Assembly: GCA_964584755.1 (NCBI GenBank)
Contig: CAZPAV010000002.1
Location: forward strand, 1-64,000
DNA from: CAZPAV01 sp964584755
GTDB lineage: Bacteria; Actinomycetota; Acidimicrobiia; Spongiisociales; UBA5794
Direction of reading: 5' to 3'
Length of the DNA stretch: 64,000 bases
The notes below the pieces were generated by a model. That model was not told the DNA's origin. It did not search any database and saw nothing but the letters and a program-made list of their open reading frames with translations. Positions within the stretch are counted from its first letter, which is position 1, and every line of letters starts with the position of its first letter. Shown piece after piece: positions 52,054 to 60,409 of the stretch. The position numbers and the translations under genes were made by a program.

Positions 52054-53301
52054 TCAGGTCCCCTCGCGCCAGCTGTGCAGGTAGCGCTGCTGCTCCTCGG
52101 TGAGGATCTCGAGGCCTCCGCCCATGGCGGCGAGCTTGAGTCGGGCGACCTCCTCGTCGAGCTCCCGCGGCAGGACGTAGACGTCCGGCTCGAGATCGGG
52201 CCCGTTGGCGACGAGCCACTCGGCGGCGAGCGCCTGATCCGAGAAGGACATGTCCATGACGTCGGCGGGATGCCCCTCGGCGGCCCCGAGGTTCACGAGC
52301 CGTCCCTGGGCGACGACGAGGAGCCGGCGCCCGTCGGGGAGGCGGTACTCCTCGAGGTGCTCCCGAAGGCGGCGGCGATGCTCGGCGAGGCGGTCGAGCG
52401 CGGCGAGGTCCACCTCGACGTCGAAGTGTCCGGCGTTGGCGAGGATGGCACCGTCCTTCATCCGGAGGAAGTGCTCCTCCCGGAGCACGTGGAGGTCCCC
52501 GGTGGCGGTGATGAAGATGTCGCCCTCGGCGGCGGCGTCGAGGGCGGTGAGGACTCGATACCCCTCCATCGCCGCCGACACCGCCCGGATGGGGTCGACC
52601 TCGACGACGACGACGTTGGCGCCGAGACCCGAGGCCCGGCGGGCGATCCCCCAGCCGCAGTCCCCGTACCCCACGACCACGACCGTCCGGCCCGCGAAGA
52701 GGACGTTCGCGGCGCGCAGGATGCCGTCGAGGGAGGACTGGCCGGTGCCGTGCCGGTTGTCGAAGAGGTGTTTGGTCGCCGAGTCGTTCACCGCCACGAC
52801 GGGGAACCGCAGCACCCCGTCCTCGGCCATGGCGCGCAGGCGAACGACGCCGGTGGTGGTCTCCTCCATACCCCCGAGGATCTCCTGGTCCCGCCGTTCC
52901 CGATGGAGGACGGTCGTCGTGTCGGCGCCGTCGTCGAAGACGAGGTGGGGCTCGGTGTCGAGGATGGCGTGGATGTGACGGTAGAACGTGTCGGCGTCCT
53001 CGCCGCGTCGCGCGAAGACGGGGATGCCCTGGGCGACGAGCGCCGCGGCGACGTCGTCCTGGGTCGAGAGCGGGTTCGAGGCGGAGAGCGCCACGGTGGC
53101 ACCGCCCGCCACGAGCGTCGTCATGAGGTTGGCGGTCTCCGTCGTCACGTGCATGCAGGCGGCGATCCGGATGCCGGCGAGCGGGCGCTCCCGGGAGAAG
53201 CGCTCCCGGATCGCGGCGAGGACCGGCATGCGGCGCTCCGCCCATTCGATCCGGAGGAGACCCTCCGCGGCGAGCTCCGGGTCGGCGATGTCGTGGTTCA
53301 C
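52054..53301 (-). CDS. ahcY: Adenosylhomocysteinase
   Basis: 415 residues, the short form without the ~40-residue insertion of eukaryotic enzymes. Splits S-adenosylhomocysteine to adenosine and homocysteine with bound NAD. Landmarks: RIAACMHVTTETANLMTTL, NDSATKHLFDNRHGTGQS (Lys/Asp catalytic area), VVVVGYGDCGWGIARRA (NAD loop), EVDPIRAVSAAMEGYRV, ILANAGHFDVEVD and the C-terminal YLHSWREGT. The canonical GKGCA loop reads GDCGWG. GTG at 53301 has GAGGAGGG upstream and overlaps the isomerase gene stop. Confidence 0.93.
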   Translation of the reverse strand: MNHDIADPELAAEGLLRIEWAERRMPVLAAIRERFSRERPLAGIRIAACMHVTTETANLMTTLVAGGATVALSASNPLSTQDDVAAALVAQGIPVFARRGEDADTFYRHIHAILDTEPHLVFDDGADTTTVLHRERRDQEILGGMEETTTGVVRLRAMAEDGVLRFPVVAVNDSATKHLFDNRHGTGQSSLDGILRAANVLFAGRTVVVVGYGDCGWGIARRASGLGANVVVVEVDPIRAVSAAMEGYRVLTALDAAAEGDIFITATGDLHVLREEHFLRMKDGAILANAGHFDVEVDLAALDRLAEHRRRLREHLEEYRLPDGRRLLVVAQGRLVNLGAAEGHPADVMDMSFSDQALAAEWLVANGPDLEPDVYVLPRELDEEVARLKLAAMGGGLEILTEEQQRYLHSWREGT

Positions 53302-54296
53302 GGGTGTTCCCTCCTCAGGGTCTCCTTGAAGCGTTCCAGGACCGGAACCGGCGTCGGGTCGACACCGGTTCGCTCGGCGAGCGCCACCGAGGCGACGTCG
53401 CCCACGAGGGCCAGGGTGAGGAACCGGGCGAGAGGTCCCTCCCCGCTCGACCACGCCGCGCCGAGCTGCGGCACGTCGCCACGGAGGATCTCGGCGGTGA
53501 GCTCGAGGCGGCGCGCGACGCGCGGGTGGTCGTGACGATCCCGGAGGAACACGACCCCGACACAGGAGGCGACCCCACCTAGACGCCACCCCTGGATCTC
53601 GTTGTGGTCGGCCTCGGGCAGCTCGGCGGCGTAGGCGGGCGCCTTCGCGTTCTCGTTGAGCTGCGTCTTCCAGCGGTACGCGGCGAGCGATCCCACCGGC
53701 CGACCCCCGTACACGACGGCGATCCGCCCCGCGAGGGCCTCGGCGAGATCCCGACCGAGCGCCACCGCCGGCCCGTCGCCGCCCCCGAGGCTGCGCTCCG
53801 TCTCCCGTGCCGCCTCGCCGAGCGCCCCGGCGACGTCCCCGACGAGCCCCGCGCCCTCGAGGAGACGGAGCACGGCGGCCACCTGGAAGCCGAGCGCGGC
53901 CCGGGGCTGGAAACCGCCGGGAACGACGATCGCCGGGAGGCGGCACGACTCGGCGACGGCACCGATGCGCCCGCCCGAGGTGACCGCGGCGACCGGCAGT
54001 CCCCGATCGACGGCCTCCTCGAACCCGGAGAGGGTCTCCTCGGTGTTCCCCGAGTAGGACACGGCGATGACGAGGGCACCGGCGTCGGCGGCCCACCCGG
54101 GGAGCCCGTAGTCGCGGTGGACCACGACCGGGCGCGGTCCCGCGGCGAGGAGGGAGCCGGCCGCGGCCGCCATCGCCGAGCCCCCCATCCCGAGGAGGAC
54201 GACCGGTCGATCGTCGGGGAGCGACGGGACGGTCAGACGCTCCCCCCACGCGAGCTGCTCGGGAAGTGCGAGGACGCGCTCGAGCATGTCGTTCAC
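53298..54296 (-). CDS. SIS-domain phosphoglucose/phosphomannose isomerase-like protein
   Basis: 332 residues. Two SIS folds: VVLLGMGGSAMAAAAG, VSYSGNTEETL, AVTSGGRIGAVAE and a C-terminal isomerase half (RWKTQLNENAKAPAYAAELPEADHNEIQGW) as in bifunctional PGI/PMI enzymes of archaea and actinobacteria. It would interconvert fructose-6-P with glucose-6-P or mannose-6-P to feed GDP-mannose with ManB. The GTG start overlaps the Trm112-like gene stop (GTGA), and its own stop overlaps ahcY. Confidence 0.87.
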   Translation of the reverse strand: MNDMLERVLALPEQLAWGERLTVPSLPDDRPVVLLGMGGSAMAAAAGSLLAAGPRPVVVHRDYGLPGWAADAGALVIAVSYSGNTEETLSGFEEAVDRGLPVAAVTSGGRIGAVAESCRLPAIVVPGGFQPRAALGFQVAAVLRLLEGAGLVGDVAGALGEAARETERSLGGGDGPAVALGRDLAEALAGRIAVVYGGRPVGSLAAYRWKTQLNENAKAPAYAAELPEADHNEIQGWRLGGVASCVGVVFLRDRHDHPRVARRLELTAEILRGDVPQLGAAWSSGEGPLARFLTLALVGDVASVALAERTGVDPTPVPVLERFKETLRREHP

Positions 54297-54487
54297 GTCG
54301 CGTCCCCCTCGGGCGACTCCGCCTCCTCCACGAGCATGACCGGGATGCCGTCCCGTACCGGGTACCGGAGCCCGCAGTCGCGGCAGCGAAGACCGTCGGG
54401 TCTCCTGACCTCGGTGAGCTCCCCTCCACAGTCCGGGCACTGCATGATCGCCAGGAGTGCGGGATCCACGAGATGTTCCGCCGTCAT
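54293..54487 (-). CDS. Trm112-like (UPF0434) zinc protein
   Basis: 64 residues. Four cysteines in two CxxC pairs (MQCPDCGGEL and LRCRDCGLRYP) and the motif YPVRDGIPVML identify the Trm112-like family. Eukaryotic Trm112 activates methyltransferases; the bacterial role is not settled. It overlaps manB upstream (ATGA) and the isomerase gene downstream (GTGA), a common actinobacterial order. Confidence 0.9.
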   Translation of the reverse strand: MTAEHLVDPALLAIMQCPDCGGELTEVRRPDGLRCRDCGLRYPVRDGIPVMLVEEAESPEGDAT

Positions 54488-55824
54488 CGTTCCTCCTCGA
54501 TGATCTCCTCGACGGCCGCGACGAGCTCGGCGAGCGCGGCCGGGTCCGGCGCCTCGGCGTTCAGCCGGAGCACCGCCTCGGTGTTCGAGGGACGCAGGTT
54601 GCACCAGCGGTGCTCCCCGAGATCGATGGTGAGGCCGTCGAGCCGGTCGATCTGCGCCCCGGCGAAGCGCCGCTCCACCGCGGCGAGGACACGACCCTGG
54701 TCCGCCACACGGAAGTTCACCTCCCCCGACTGCACGTACGGCTCGTAGCCGCGACGCAGCAGCGACAGCGGCTCCCCCGCCTCCGAGACGACCTGGAGCA
54801 GGACGAGCATGGCGAGGATCCCGGAGTCGGCCCGGTAGTTGTCCCGGAAGTAGTAGTGGCCCGAATGCTCCCCGCCGAACACCGCCCCGGTCTCCTTCAT
54901 GATCTGCTTGATGAAGGAGTGCCCCACCCGGGTCCGGACCGGCACCCCACCGGCGGCGCGAATCCGCTCGGGGACGGCCTGGGAGCAGATGAGATTGTGG
55001 ACGACCGTCGCCCCGGGCTCGCGCCGCAGGAACCAGTCGGCGATGATCGCCGTCGTCGTGGAACCGGGCAGGGGACGGCGGGTGTCGTCGATGAAGAACG
55101 CCCGGTCGGCGTCCCCGTCGAAGGCGACCCCGAGGTCGGGACGCTCCCGCGCCATGAGCGCCTCGAGGTCGGCGAGATTCTCGGGACGCAGCGGATCCGC
55201 CGGGTGGTTGGGGAAACGCCCGTCGGGTTCGAGGTACAGCCCGAGGAGCTCGGCGGGGATCCGCGCGAAGACGTCGGGGAGGACGAGCCCCGCCATGCCG
55301 TTCCCGCCGTCGGCGGCGACCCGCAGCGCCCCGATCGCCCCGGCGTCGACGATCCGGAAGAGATGCTCCAGGTACCCGGGTCGGGGATCGTGGGAGAGGA
55401 CCGAGCCGGCGTGGCGCGAGTCGTCGGGAGGCTCCTCGGCGAGGGCGCGAACGGTCTCGAGGCCCGTGTCCCGCCCCACCGGGGCGGCTCCCGCCAGGCA
55501 GAACTTCATGCCGTTCCACTCGGGAGGGTTGTGTGAGGCGGTGACGACCACGCCGGGCAGGTTCCGCTCCCCGGACACGTAGTAGAGCATGTCGGTCGTG
55601 ATCGGTCCGAGGGCGAGGACGTCGACGCCCCGGGAGGTGATGCCGGAGACGAGCGCCTCGGCCAGCTCCGGGGAGGAGCGACGGCAGTCGTGTCCCACCG
55701 CGACGAGCGGCGCCGCGGCGAACTCGGCGAAGGCGACCCCGATGCGCCGGGCCCGTGCCGGGTCGAGCTCCTCGGGAACGACGCCGCGGACGTCGTAGGA
55801 CTTGAAGATGCGGGAGAGGTCCAC
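54484..55824 (-). CDS. manB: Phosphomannomutase/phosphoglucomutase
   Basis: 446 residues of the alpha-D-phosphohexomutase family, converting mannose-6-P to mannose-1-P for GDP-mannose. Catalytic phosphoserine loop VTASHNPPEWNGMK, metal loop VAFDGDADRAFFID, sugar-binding GGEHSGHYYFRD and phosphate-binding RPSNTEAVLRL are all intact. GTG at 55824 lies 6 bases after TAGACT with no Shine-Dalgarno site. It heads manB-Trm112-isomerase-ahcY, all overlapping by four bases. Confidence 0.93.
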   Translation of the reverse strand: MDLSRIFKSYDVRGVVPEELDPARARRIGVAFAEFAAAPLVAVGHDCRRSSPELAEALVSGITSRGVDVLALGPITTDMLYYVSGERNLPGVVVTASHNPPEWNGMKFCLAGAAPVGRDTGLETVRALAEEPPDDSRHAGSVLSHDPRPGYLEHLFRIVDAGAIGALRVAADGGNGMAGLVLPDVFARIPAELLGLYLEPDGRFPNHPADPLRPENLADLEALMARERPDLGVAFDGDADRAFFIDDTRRPLPGSTTTAIIADWFLRREPGATVVHNLICSQAVPERIRAAGGVPVRTRVGHSFIKQIMKETGAVFGGEHSGHYYFRDNYRADSGILAMLVLLQVVSEAGEPLSLLRRGYEPYVQSGEVNFRVADQGRVLAAVERRFAGAQIDRLDGLTIDLGEHRWCNLRPSNTEAVLRLNAEAPDPAALAELVAAVEEIIEEER

Positions 55825-55830
55825 GCCACG

Positions 55831-55836
55831 AGTCTA
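55831..55836 (-). promoter_or_regulatory. -10 box TAGACT for manB
   Basis: TAGACT on the minus strand ends 6 bases before the manB GTG; no Shine-Dalgarno site. Confidence 0.5.
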
Positions 55837-55878
55837 CGGGAGGCCTCGCGCGACGCGGCGCACCGGGGGACCCGCCCC

Positions 55879-55884
55879 TACACT
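55879..55884 (+). promoter_or_regulatory. -10 box TACACT for the GT2 gene at 55894
   Basis: TACACT ends 9 bases before the ATG; no Shine-Dalgarno site. Predicted leaderless transcript. Confidence 0.5.
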
Positions 55885-55893
55885 TCGTCGCCC

Positions 55894-56601
55894 ATGCCTC
55901 CGCCACGTCCCCCCACCTTCACGGTGGTGGTCCCCGTCCACAACGAAGCCGCCTACGTCGCCGACGCCCTCGAGGAGCTCCTCGCCGAGCTCACCGACGT
56001 CCCCGCGCCGGTGACCGTTCTCGTCGTCGAGAACGGCTCGACGGACGACACCGCCCGCATCGTCGCCGAGAAGGCGGCGGCCCACCCCACGCTCGGGCTC
56101 CTCACCCTCCCCGATCCCGACTACGGCGCCGCGATGCGGGCCGGGTTCCTCGCCGGGGACGGGGAGTGGTTGGTGAACTTCGACATCGACTACTTCTCCG
56201 GGGCGTTCCTCCGCGAGGTCCTCGCACACGCCGCCGAGGCCGACCTGGTGCTGGCGTCGAAAAGGGCCGCCGGGGCCGAGGACCGCCGCAGCCTCCTCCG
56301 GCGTCTGGCGACGTGGACGTTCAACAAGCTCCTCCGGTTCCTCCTCCACTCCCGGGTGACGGACACCCACGGGATGAAGGCCGTCCGGCGGGAGGTCGCC
56401 GCCGCGCTCGTGCCCCGCGTCCGCTCGACGCAGGACATCTTCGACACCGAGCTCGTCCTCCTGGCGGAGCGGACCGGCCACCGCATCGTCGAGGTGCCGG
56501 CGATCGTCGAGGAGCGGCGCCCGGCTCGTTCCCGCCTCCTCCGTCGGGTCCCCCGGACCCTCCTCGGACTCTGGCGCCTCCGCCGGCGCCTCCGCGCCTA
56601 G
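55894..56601 (+). CDS. Family 2 glycosyltransferase (dolichyl-P-mannose synthase-like)
   Basis: 235 residues. GT-A fold with FTVVVPVHNEAAYVADAL, VVENGSTDDTARIV, LVNFDIDYFSG (DxD) and VTDTHGMKAVRRE, which fits polyprenyl-phosphate sugar transferases. It lacks membrane helices. Next to manB and facing GtrA and a GT-C-like protein, it probably charges polyprenyl phosphate with mannose or another hexose for extracytoplasmic glycosylation (inference). Confidence 0.85.
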   Translation: MPPPRPPTFTVVVPVHNEAAYVADALEELLAELTDVPAPVTVLVVENGSTDDTARIVAEKAAAHPTLGLLTLPDPDYGAAMRAGFLAGDGEWLVNFDIDYFSGAFLREVLAHAAEADLVLASKRAAGAEDRRSLLRRLATWTFNKLLRFLLHSRVTDTHGMKAVRREVAAALVPRVRSTQDIFDTELVLLAERTGHRIVEVPAIVEERRPARSRLLRRVPRTLLGLWRLRRRLRA

Positions 56602-56603
56602 CG

Positions 56604-56622
56604 GCTCACCCTCCCGGTGAGC
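56604..56622. terminator. Hairpin between convergent GT2 and gtrA-like genes
   Basis: GCTCACC / GGTGAGC with a 5-base loop, overlapping the 3' end of the gtrA-like gene, just past the GT2 stop. Confidence 0.45.
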
Positions 56623-57073
56623 GGACCCGCCCGCCGGCGCCGCGCAGCGCCTTCCCGAAGACGACGTCCCGGTACGACGCGAGCTTGGGGAGGAGGATGA
56701 GACCGGAGGCGACGAGGTAGGCGAGGTTGGCGCCGAGCTTGCCCAACGGTCCCCACAGGCTCTCGGCGAGCCAGACGATGCCCACCGTCCCCCCCCAGGC
56801 ACCGACGTTCACGAGGTAGAAGCGGACCGTCTCGCCTCCCGACACCCGCCCGTCCTTGAGTCGGAACGTCCAGCGGCGGTTGAGGAGGTAGGACATGAAG
56901 GTGGTGAGGGCGAAGGCTCCGGTCACGGCCCAGGTCGGGGACCAACCGAGGCCGAACAGGAACAGGTTGAACAGAGCGAAGGAGACGACGGTGTTCGCCA
57001 CCCCGACGATCCCCACCTTCACGAGCTGCACGAACGACTCGCGGTTGAGGAAGGACCGGACGTACCGCTTCAT
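56606..57073 (-). CDS. GtrA-like membrane protein
   Basis: 155 residues with four membrane helices. FVQLVKVGIVGVANTVVSFALFN and FMSYLLNRRWTFR are the GtrA signatures. GtrA-type proteins help flip or use polyprenyl-linked sugars for surface glycan decoration. Its start overlaps the stop of the GT-C-like gene (ATGA), so they are expressed together. The GT2 gene converging on it is a plausible functional partner. Confidence 0.88.
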   Translation of the reverse strand: MKRYVRSFLNRESFVQLVKVGIVGVANTVVSFALFNLFLFGLGWSPTWAVTGAFALTTFMSYLLNRRWTFRLKDGRVSGGETVRFYLVNVGAWGGTVGIVWLAESLWGPLGKLGANLAYLVASGLILLPKLASYRDVVFGKALRGAGGRVRSPGG

Positions 57074-59268
57074 CGCCGCCCCTCCCGCCGCCGGCGCAGG
57101 ACCGCGAGGAGCAGGAGCGCGGCGAGCGTGGCGACCGTCACGACCATGCCGATGTCCTCGGCGTTCGTGTTCCCGAACTGAAGCTCGACGTGCCGCTGGG
57201 TGGGGACGACGACCATGAGGGACGGGGCCGCCCGGTAGGGCCCCTCCGCCCCGACCGCCTGCCAGTTGGGGAAGTACGAGACGGCGACGAGGTGCGGAAC
57301 GCCGACGGCGGTCGTGTCGAACGCGATGCGGTGATCCTCCACCACGACGTTGCTCACCGCCGACGGGAGCGGGGGGTACGGCGCGGGATCCTCCAGCCGC
57401 TCGTCGACGGTGGACACCCGCGGCCAGGCGGCCGGTCCGTCGGCGACGAGCCACCGGTCGAGGTGGTCCACGTCGTCGTACCACTCGAGCGCCGCGGACA
57501 CGAAGTCCTCGTCACCCGCCCAGACGGCGGGCCGGGAGGTGGCGACGGTCACCGGTCCGTCGTGCGGGAGGGCGAAGATCGTCCAGGGAGGGGCGCTGCC
57601 GATCTCCTCGAGACCCGCCGATCGGGCCGCCTCGGTGGCCCGATCCGTGTAGGAGATGTAGTAGGCGACGTCGTAGAGGCGGAGATGCGGCACCGCCCGG
57701 GCGAAGTCGAGGCCTCGATACCGCAGGCCGCGTACCGGGTTCGACGGCCGCTCGCTCACCTCCGCGGCGTTGAGGAAGTGGAACGGCGTCGTCAGGGACG
57801 ACTCGAAGAACAGTCCCTCCATCGACGGGTGGCCCGGGCTCCAGTACGGGAGGAGCATGAGGGCCATGGGGGTCCCGTACTTGTTCATCTCGGAGTTCGC
57901 CTCCCACATGACGCGGCCGGGAGGGAGCCGGTCGACGGTCTCCATGAGCGCCTCGTACTCCGGCCACGCCGCCTTGCCCTCGTACCCCTCGTAGTTCCAG
58001 ACGACCCACCCCGGCACGTCGTGGATCCCGACCGCGGTGGCGTTGAGCAGCAGGAGCGCCGCCACGACGGCCCCGGTGGTGGCGGCCACGCCGCGTCGCG
58101 GGAACCGCCGCGCCACCACGGTGACCGCCAACCCGAGGGCGATACCGGCGAAGAGGTACACGCCGTAGTACCAGTAGGGCAGCAGGCGGGCGTTGTAGAG
58201 GATCGTCACGCCCGCCATGGGGAGGAGGAAGTAGCCGAGGAGGGGCATCGCGGTCAGACCGAGGAGGGCCACGACGTCGTCCCGCCGCAGGAGCGTCCAG
58301 ACGACGCCGACCGTGGCGAGGGCGAGGAGCGGAACGAGCTCCCCGGGGAGGGGGGACCCGGGGATGGCGTCCCCGACGACGTTCCGCACCGGCGACCATC
58401 CCATGTCGGTCGTCATCCCCTGGAGGACGCGCACCACCAGCGGTACCGCCCAGAAGGCGGCGAGCCCGAATCCGAGCGCCCACGACCCGAGCACCGGACG
58501 GGATCCCCGGCGCCTGAGCAGCAGCGGCACCGAGACGACGACCACCACGAGCGTCGTCACGACGTGGGCGAGCGCGGCGAGCGCGAGGAGCACCCCCGCC
58601 GCCGGCCGGAAACCCCGGCCGGCGCGGACGTCCCGGGCGAGGATCCCCAGGTAGAGGATCGAGAGGGCGAACGACCAGGAGAAGGAGTACTCGCCGGCGA
58701 GGGTGGACTTGATGTTCGCCCCGAAGATCGAGTAGCTCTCCATGAAGACGAACATCCCGCCGGCGACGGCGGCGACGGCCGACACGATCCGGGAGAAGCC
58801 GAGGCAGCGAACGAACACGTAGCTCGCCGCCGGGAGCGCCACGAGCCCGGCGATCGTCACGAGCTTGAAGGCCACCCCGTAGGGGAGGAACACGTCGAGC
58901 AGGACCGTGACGAGCGCCGGGAGGGGAAAGTAGAAGTACAGGGCCGGGAAGCCGGCGTACCAGTCGTTGCTCCAGCCGAACAGCCTCCCGGACGGGAGGA
59001 GCTCGTCGCGCAGGATCTGGGGCAGGAGCACGTGGGCGCCCATGTCGCCCCCCGTTGGCGTGTTCGCGGTGAGCAGCGCCGGGAACCGGAAGAGGGGCGC
59101 TCCCGTACCGAGCACGCCGCCGAGCACCCCGGACATGACGAGGAGGATCAGCAGGGTGGGGGCCAGGACGAGACCGACGACGAGTCCCCGCGGGAGCTCC
59201 CGGGAGACGGTCGGTTTCGTCGAGACCGGGGTCGCGGCGGCGGGCGGCGTGGCGGTCGACGTCGTCAC
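57070..59268 (-). CDS. Large polytopic membrane protein, GT-C-like (6-PTP synthase-related annotation group)
   Basis: 732 residues with about a dozen helices up to ~420, a ~270-residue extracytoplasmic domain and a last helix. The first loop reads NTPTGGDMGAHVLLPQIL then GWSNDWYAGFPALYFYFP, where Asp in a first outer loop is typical of GT-C glycosyltransferases using polyprenyl-P sugars. Relatives are often annotated as 6-pyruvoyl-tetrahydropterin synthase-related membrane proteins, which says nothing useful on function. GTG at 59268 lies 7 bases after TACCCT. Coupled to gtrA. Confidence 0.75.
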   Translation of the reverse strand: MTTSTATPPAAATPVSTKPTVSRELPRGLVVGLVLAPTLLILLVMSGVLGGVLGTGAPLFRFPALLTANTPTGGDMGAHVLLPQILRDELLPSGRLFGWSNDWYAGFPALYFYFPLPALVTVLLDVFLPYGVAFKLVTIAGLVALPAASYVFVRCLGFSRIVSAVAAVAGGMFVFMESYSIFGANIKSTLAGEYSFSWSFALSILYLGILARDVRAGRGFRPAAGVLLALAALAHVVTTLVVVVVSVPLLLRRRGSRPVLGSWALGFGLAAFWAVPLVVRVLQGMTTDMGWSPVRNVVGDAIPGSPLPGELVPLLALATVGVVWTLLRRDDVVALLGLTAMPLLGYFLLPMAGVTILYNARLLPYWYYGVYLFAGIALGLAVTVVARRFPRRGVAATTGAVVAALLLLNATAVGIHDVPGWVVWNYEGYEGKAAWPEYEALMETVDRLPPGRVMWEANSEMNKYGTPMALMLLPYWSPGHPSMEGLFFESSLTTPFHFLNAAEVSERPSNPVRGLRYRGLDFARAVPHLRLYDVAYYISYTDRATEAARSAGLEEIGSAPPWTIFALPHDGPVTVATSRPAVWAGDEDFVSAALEWYDDVDHLDRWLVADGPAAWPRVSTVDERLEDPAPYPPLPSAVSNVVVEDHRIAFDTTAVGVPHLVAVSYFPNWQAVGAEGPYRAAPSLMVVVPTQRHVELQFGNTNAEDIGMVVTVATLAALLLLAVLRRRREGRR

Positions 59269-59275
59269 ACCGCCC

Positions 59276-59281
59276 AGGGTA
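59276..59281 (-). promoter_or_regulatory. -10 box TACCCT for the GT-C-like gene
   Basis: TACCCT on the minus strand ends 7 bases before the GTG at 59268. Confidence 0.5.
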
Positions 59282-59302
59282 GCGGGGGGACCCGCCTCCG
59301 CC

Positions 59303-59506
59303 TCAGGAACGCGACCGCCGGGCGAGCTCGAGGATCGCGTCGAGCTCGAGCGACTGGCCGTCCCGGTACCACCATCGGGACTCGCAGCGGTGACACGAGC
59401 GGAACTCGACCTCCGTCCCGTCGGGCAGTTTCAGCGCGATCTGGATGACCGAGGTCTCGCCGCACGTCTCGCAGCGAAGCCCCTCGGATCTGGGCTTCCT
59501 CCCCAT
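59303..59506 (-). CDS. Small zinc-ribbon protein, function unknown
   Basis: 67 residues. LRCETCGET and FRSCHRCESRWWYRDG give two CxxC pairs spaced as in a zinc ribbon. The end (LDAILELARRSRS) is a short helix. I do not recognise a named family. The ATG at 59506 has a strong GAGGAGGAG upstream. The coding pattern and the clear Shine-Dalgarno site support a real gene. It could bind nucleic acid or a protein partner. Confidence 0.7.
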   Translation of the reverse strand: MGRKPRSEGLRCETCGETSVIQIALKLPDGTEVEFRSCHRCESRWWYRDGQSLELDAILELARRSRS

Positions 59507-59580
59507 CCGACCTTCTCCTCCTCCTCAGGGGAACCCCACCTTCCCGCCACATACCGTAGCGGAACGAGCACGGTTCGTGT

Positions 59581-59868
59581 TCACGTTTCCTCCAACGCCT
59601 CGGGGATGTCCTCGAGCTTCCCCAGGTAGCGAGAACGGCGGCGGCCGTCCTCCGTCCAGTACGCGTACCAGTAGGGACCATGCGGACACCGGGTACAGGT
59701 GGCCTTCCCGCACCGCACCATCTGACGGCGGAGCTTCACCGCCGGTCCGGCACCCGGGAAGGGGTGGCCCGCCCGCTCGAGTCGGGCCTTCGCCAGGATG
59801 AGGAGCCGACGCAGCTCGTGCTCGTCCATCTCCCGGACCGCGGCGAGGACGTCACGATCGATCGGCAC
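59581..59868 (-). CDS. DUF6788-like small protein
   Basis: 95 residues. The conserved core is MVRCGKATCTRCPHGPYWYAYW followed by GRRRSRYLGK (quoted in parts), with a Cys pattern typical of DUF6788-type proteins found beside mobile or regulatory genes. Function unknown. GTG at 59868 has GAGGGG eight bases upstream. It lies alone between the glycosylation genes and a thioredoxin-like gene. Confidence 0.7.
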   Translation of the reverse strand: MPIDRDVLAAVREMDEHELRRLLILAKARLERAGHPFPGAGPAVKLRRQMVRCGKATCTRCPHGPYWYAYWTEDGRRRSRYLGKLEDIPEALEET

Positions 59869-60006
59869 GAGCGCGACCCCTCACGACGCCCACCGCCGGC
59901 ACGTGGCGAGCCCGCCGGCCCGTCTCGCCGGAGGTCGGGGAACATCCGTGGCCGTCCTTCCCATGACCGACCAACCTAGGACGCCGCGGCGTCCACCCCA
60001 AGCATT

Positions 60007-60399
60007 TCACCGGACGCCCGGCCGTCCCGCCCGTCCCAAGGCGCGCCGGAGACCCCGCCGCGAGGGGACGCCGGCGAAGGTCCCGGTCGACCTCCCGTCG
60101 GGAGCGACGACGACCGTCAGCGGCACCGCCTCCACCCCGAGCCGGGCGAACACCGCGGCCTCGAGCTCCCAGGTGACCTCCCGGACGGGCACCCCCAGTT
60201 CCTCGAGCCGCGCCCGGGCCCGACCGCAGGTACCGCAGTCGGTGGAGGAGAAGAACACGATCCCGCCCTCGGGTTGCAGCTCGCCGGCGGCGACCGGCGG
60301 ATGAACCGGACGTTGGAATCGCCGCGCCATCCCGGTGACCGCCACCGCGGCGACGACCACGCCGGCGACGAGGAGGAGCCGCGCCACGAGCGGGGTCAC
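60007..60399 (-). CDS. Membrane-anchored thioredoxin-like protein
   Basis: 130 residues. An N-terminal helix (VARLLLVAGVVVAAVAVTGMA) is followed by a thioredoxin fold with VFFSSTDCGTCGRARARL (active-site Cys55 and Cys58) and the cis-Pro region AVPLTVVV. The orientation is probably extracytoplasmic. GTG start at 60399, ten bases after the DUF5719 stop on the same strand. It may handle disulfides in the adjacent secreted or membrane proteins (inference). Confidence 0.83.
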   Translation of the reverse strand: MTPLVARLLLVAGVVVAAVAVTGMARRFQRPVHPPVAAGELQPEGGIVFFSSTDCGTCGRARARLEELGVPVREVTWELEAAVFARLGVEAVPLTVVVAPDGRSTGTFAGVPSRRGLRRALGRAGRPGVR

Positions 60400-60409
60400 G
60401 ATCGGTCCC

